A stretch of 64,000 nucleotides of DNA from Cynocephalus volans (Eukaryota; Chordata; Mammalia; Dermoptera; Cynocephalidae), in the NCBI RefSeq assembly GCF_027409185.1, contig NC_084478.1, positions 79,343,624 through 79,407,623 on the forward strand, read 5' to 3'. A model generated the notes under the pieces. The model had not been told where the DNA came from and made no database searches. It saw only the letters and a program-made list of their open reading frames with translations. Position numbers and translations under genes: made by a program. Shown here in pieces: positions 59,626 through 64,000 of this stretch (position 1 is its first letter; each line of letters opens with the position of its first letter).

Positions 59626-61845
59626 ATTAATTCCCTCTTCTATGTTTCCATTTGCTGTCAATGGTGGTTAATGAGGAATATAGGGGCCATGCCAATATTT
59701 ATATACAATGTGAGCTGAATTAAGACGCCCTAGGAGCTGGCTTGGGTGCTTGTCGACATTTGAGGTAGATTTCAAGGGTGGAAGAGGCTTTTAGGGGTGT
59801 AGCTTATACCAGTGGAATTAAGTTTTCTTTAGCTACCAAATTGCCATTCTCAAAGGCAAATCCCCCTCTGTTAGATGGACTTATTTTCCATCTATTGAGA
59901 ACTAGGAAAGTTGCAAGCCCATCTAGAATATTTTCAGAGGATAGATACAGTCCATCAGAATATTGTTACATGTTGCACTACTGTGGCTGGTGAAAAGGAG
60001 GTGTCAAATTTGATTTGTGAGGCAAAGAAGTTTATGACAAAATCATGATTGAGTGTCCTAGATTAAGTGGGAGGTACCAAGAGCTGAAGGGAAGCCAGTG
60101 AAAAAAAAGGAAATAGATATATAGGAAGCAGACAGCAGAGGGGAAAATAATGAGTTTGATTTTGGACATGTCGGGTTTGGAGTGCATATTAGGAAAGTCC
60201 AAGAGGAGATGGGAAATTTAAGATAAGAGCTTAGAAGCAACATCTGGGCTGGAGATAAATACTTGGAATCTATCTGTAGGAGAGTTGTATGGAGAAAGAC
60301 TAAATAATGGGAGAGCCAACACTAAATATTAGTGAGGAGCACTTATATTTAAGGGTCAAGGGTAAAGGAGTCAATTAAAGAGGTTGAAGAGACACAGGCA
60401 GATAGTAGTATGTAGAAAATCAAGGTAAGAGTTTCTATAAAGAAGGGATTATCACCTGTGTTAAATGCTTCAGCCTCACTCCGTAGCATGAGGACTGAGA
60501 GAGGCAAATGTGCTTGTCCGCTGAGGTTTTTGATGATCTTTGCCAGAGCAGTGTCATTTGAGTGGTAAGGATTAGGACAGGGGTGAATCAGACCGAGGGG
60601 TGAATTTAACTACCGTTCTAAATGCGGTGTTTATCTTTTACATTAATTTATTTATTTTGTATCCTTTAACAATATGTAGTGATATTTTGCCTGTATCTAA
60701 ACTTTACATAAGTGGTTTCATAGTGCATGTGTTTTCTGTAACTGATTTTTCTTTTTTGCTCAACATTATGTTTGTGAGTTTCACCCATCTTGATAATATA
60801 CCTCTGTTCTAATAGTTTCTATAAACTAGAGTCTTGAGTTTTCTTTGTATAAAATTGTATCAGTGAAATGAAAACTATCTCTGCCAATATTTATTCCTAT
60901 TATTTAATTCTTTTATTTTATGTTTATTAGCAAGGAGAAGGATGTTGAAAGATACATCCTGGGCTTATAAAATTGTTTTCCTCAGGAAGATCTAGTTTCT
61001 GATTTAAATTGGAATGGTTTTAATGTTTTATTATTTGGAATGATAGTTGGTGTTTGTTTTGATAAATCGTATTTAAGTCTTTTAGTTCCATAAAGTCTTT
61101 TTTAAGTGCAAGTTGTCTATTTCCTTCAGTGACTCTAGTTCATTGAAGACCTATTCTAAGTGTTCTGCCTGTTCTTCTCTTTGGCTTCTGGGTTCTCTTA
61201 GGTGTATTATTATATTCCTTTGTCTGCTCACTGGGTGGGGCTCAAGTCTAATGCTCAGGCACCTGAAGTCATAGCAGCCATGTGAGTGGGATTTCTGCCC
61301 AGGCACAGTGATTTCTGCCCATGAGCCAGCACTGTAGCAGCAGGCATGTTGTCAGTCGGATTGTCAGATCCTTTAGGAGGCATCAAGAAGAGGCCTCTCT
61401 GTATTCTTGTTTCCTTGTGCTGTCCTAGCCTCAAGGTAGAGAGGACCCAACCCAACTCTTCAGTTTCTTCTCAGCATTTTCAGATTTAGGGAAATCTGGC
61501 GTATTCATATAGGCAATATCTACTTTACCCCTAGGAATTCACAGAGCCCTGCAGTCCAAGCCTCCAGCAGGAACTATGTTCCCATCCTTGTACTTTGGCT
61601 CTACTACACCAGATTCCAGGCCCTTGACCCAAGGCTCTTCTCTGTTCTAGAGATGAAAAATCCTGCATCACCCCTTACTCTGAGGTCTCAGACCCATCCT
61701 GCAACCTTACTTTCTTTCCTGGCCCCAGGACCTACTTGGCTCAAGAACAGTTGATATTTGAGAATAGAAGAGATCTGGAATATCTTCAACCTACCATTTT
61801 CCCAAAATCCATGTATATTTTATTTTATTTTTTTATTTGAATTGC
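59626..61845. other. KIF4A intron, no gene seen
   Basis: Mixed unique-looking and old repeat sequence. 61,240-61,750 is more GC-rich and has no conserved frame or splice-bounded exon that I can defend. Confidence 0.5.
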
Positions 61846-61849
61846 AAAG

Positions 61850-64000
61850 TCTTTTTATTTCTTTTTTTTAATAGGTTATGAATATTCATGTAGTACAGAG
61901 CTGACCATCACCACTCATGCCCAAGATGTGATGGCCAGATCAATACTAGCAGCATGCCCATTACCACAAATTGCAATTATACCCTGTGTCCCCCACCCAA
62001 TTAATCCTCGACCTCTCTCCCCCTCCCCCTTTTCCCCACCCCACTTTGTATCTCTAGGTGTGCTGTCTCCCTCTGCAAGTCCAATGTACCACTGTGGTCT
62101 TTCTTTCCTTCCTTCTTTCTCTCTTAGCTCCCACTTATGAGTGAGGACATGCGGTATTTTTCCCTCTGAGCTTTGTTTATTTCACTCAACATGAGTTTCT
62201 CCAAGCCCATCCATGTTGTTGCGAATGGCAGAATTTCATTCTTTTTTATGGCAGAGTAGTAGTCCATGGTGCATATATCCCACAGTTTCCTTATCCAGTC
62301 ATCCATCAATGGACATTTAGGTTGGTTCCATATCTTGGCTATAGTAAACAGAGCTGCAGTGAATGTGGGAGTGCAGGTATCCCTTTGATGTGATGATTTC
62401 CAAACCTTTGGGTGCATACCCAGAAGTGGGATTGCTAGATCATACGGTAGATCTATCTGTAGTTGTTTGAGAAACCTCCATACTATTTTCCATAATGGTT
62501 GTACTAATTTACAGTCCTACCAACAGTGTAAGAGCATTCTCTTCTCTCCATATCCTCACTAGCATTTGTTATTCTCTGTCTTTTTCATTATAGCCAGTCT
62601 AACTGGGGTGAGGTGCTATCTCAATGTGGTTTTAATTTGCATTTCCCTGATGATTAGTGATGTTGAGCATTTTTTCATGTACCTGTTGGCCATTTGTATG
62701 TCTTCCTTTGAAAAATATCTATTCAGTTCCTTTGCCCATTTTTTAATTAAGTTTTTTGGGTGTTTTACTGTGTAATTGCTTGAGTTCCTTGTATATTCTG
62801 GACATTAATCCCTTGTCAGATGTATAGTTTACAAAAATTTTCTCTCACTCTGTAGGTTGTTGTCTCACTCTGTTGATTGTTTCCTTTGCTGTGTAGAAGC
62901 TTTTTAGTTTGATATAGTCCCATTTCTTTATTTTTTCTTTTCTTGCTTGTGCTTTTGGGCTCATGATCATAAAGTCTGTGCCCAGACCTAGTTCCTGAAG
63001 TGCTTCCCCTATATTTTCTCTTAGTAGTTTTACAGTTTCAGGTCTTATACTTAAGTCTCTAATCCATTTTGAGTTGATTTTAGTATATGGTGAGAGGTGC
63101 ATGTCTAATTTCATTCTTCTGCATATGGATATCCAATTTTCCCAGCACCACTTATTGAAGAGGCAGTCTTTTCCCCAATGTATGTTTTTGTTACCTTTGT
63201 CAAATATCAGATGGCTGTAAGCCTGAGGGGTGATTTCTGGGTTCTCTGTTTTGCTCCACTGGTCCAAGTGTCTATTTTTATGCCAGTACCATGCTGTTTT
63301 GGTTACTATAACTTTATAGTATAATTTGAAGTCAGGTAGTGTTATGCCTCCAGCTTTATTTTTATTTTGCTCAGGATTGCTTTGGCTATTCGGGGTTTTT
63401 TCTTGTTCCATGTGAATGTTAAGATTGTTTTTTCCATTTCTGTGAAGAATGTCTTACTATTTTGATGGGGATTGCATTGAATCTGTAGATCGCTTTGGGT
63501 AGTATAGACATTTTCACAATGTTAATTCTTCCAATCCAAGAGCATGGAATGTCTTTCCACCGTTTTGTGTCTTTTCTTTCAGTAGTGTTTTATAGTTCTC
63601 ACTGCAGAGATCTTTCACCTTCTTGGTTAAATTGATTCCTAGGTATTTTATTTTTTTCTTGACTGTTGTAAATAGGTTTACTTTCTTGATTTCTCTTTCT
63701 GTTAGTTCATTATTAGAGAATATAAATGTAACTGATTTAGGGGCATTTATTTTGTATACTGCAACGTTACTGAAATTATTAATTAGCTCTAAGAGTTTTT
63801 TGATAGAGTGTTTAGGATCATGTCATCTGCAAATAGGGACAGTTATGCTGGCCTTATAGAATGAGTTTGGGAGAATGGCTTCTGTTTCAATATTTTGGAA
63901 TAGTTTGAGGAGTATTGGAATTAATTCCTCTTTGAAGGTTTGATAGAATTGATCAGTAAAACCATCCAGACCCGGGCTTTTCTTTGTTGGAAGACTGCTG
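61850..64000 (-). mobile_element. L1 of an older subfamily, minus strand, cut by the window edge
   Basis: It starts with 3' UTR ('ggttatgaatattcatgtagtac') and runs through ORF2 C-terminal and RT-side sequence to the edge. The frame is broken many times. The longest piece is 63,411-62,845. An internal deletion near 63,843 joins text that is about 550 bp apart in the full-length L1 (44,024 and 44,578), removing part of the RT region that includes the catalytic FADD box. Confidence 0.85.

Overview
The window is placental-mammal nuclear DNA, X-linked by synteny. Four neighbouring genes can be read exon by exon in the order ARR3 (+), RAB41 (+, decayed), PDZD11 (-), KIF4A (+), which is the gene order of human Xq13.1. 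I see no prokaryotic features, CRISPR array or phage. The tRNA-Ile-like SINEs, present as monomers and head-to-tail dimers, resemble the CYN SINE family described from colugos (Dermoptera). A horseshoe bat is an alternative, so the species is an inference.

Layout. 1-10,200: gene-free DNA upstream of ARR3 with a young L1 fragment, MIRs, an MLT1 LTR and an almost complete MaLR (THE1/MST-like) provirus lying between two 320-bp direct repeats. 10,200-24,080: ARR3 (cone arrestin), with a three-fold TAATCT cluster, CCAAT and TATA boxes, a candidate non-coding first exon and 16 coding exons that join into an intact 393-codon frame. 24,495-26,860: RAB41, recognisable over eight exons but broken by a nonsense codon, indels and lost splice sites. 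29,000-30,783: PDZD11, intact (140 aa). 31,300-31,610: a CpG-rich divergent PDZD11/KIF4A promoter. 31,967-40,742: the first six coding exons of KIF4A, covering most of the kinesin motor (residues 1-260). The rest of KIF4A lies beyond the window.

40,743-64,000 appears to be KIF4A intron 7 and is dominated by LINE-1. It holds a full-length young L1 on the minus strand (about 41,986-48,829) with only three visible coding lesions, older L1 pieces, two well-delimited solo LTRs, a 5'-inverted (twin-primed) L1, a mariner-type MITE, and another minus-strand L1 running off the right edge.

The genes do not form a pathway. ARR3 shuts off cone opsin signalling, PDZD11 is a small PDZ adaptor, and KIF4A is a mitotic chromokinesin. 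I found no new multi-gene system. The best leads are the RAB41 decay, the 15-bp-spaced CRX-type array, the moved ARR3 start codon, the 46-bp hairpin in KIF4A intron 4, and the unusual provirus flanks.
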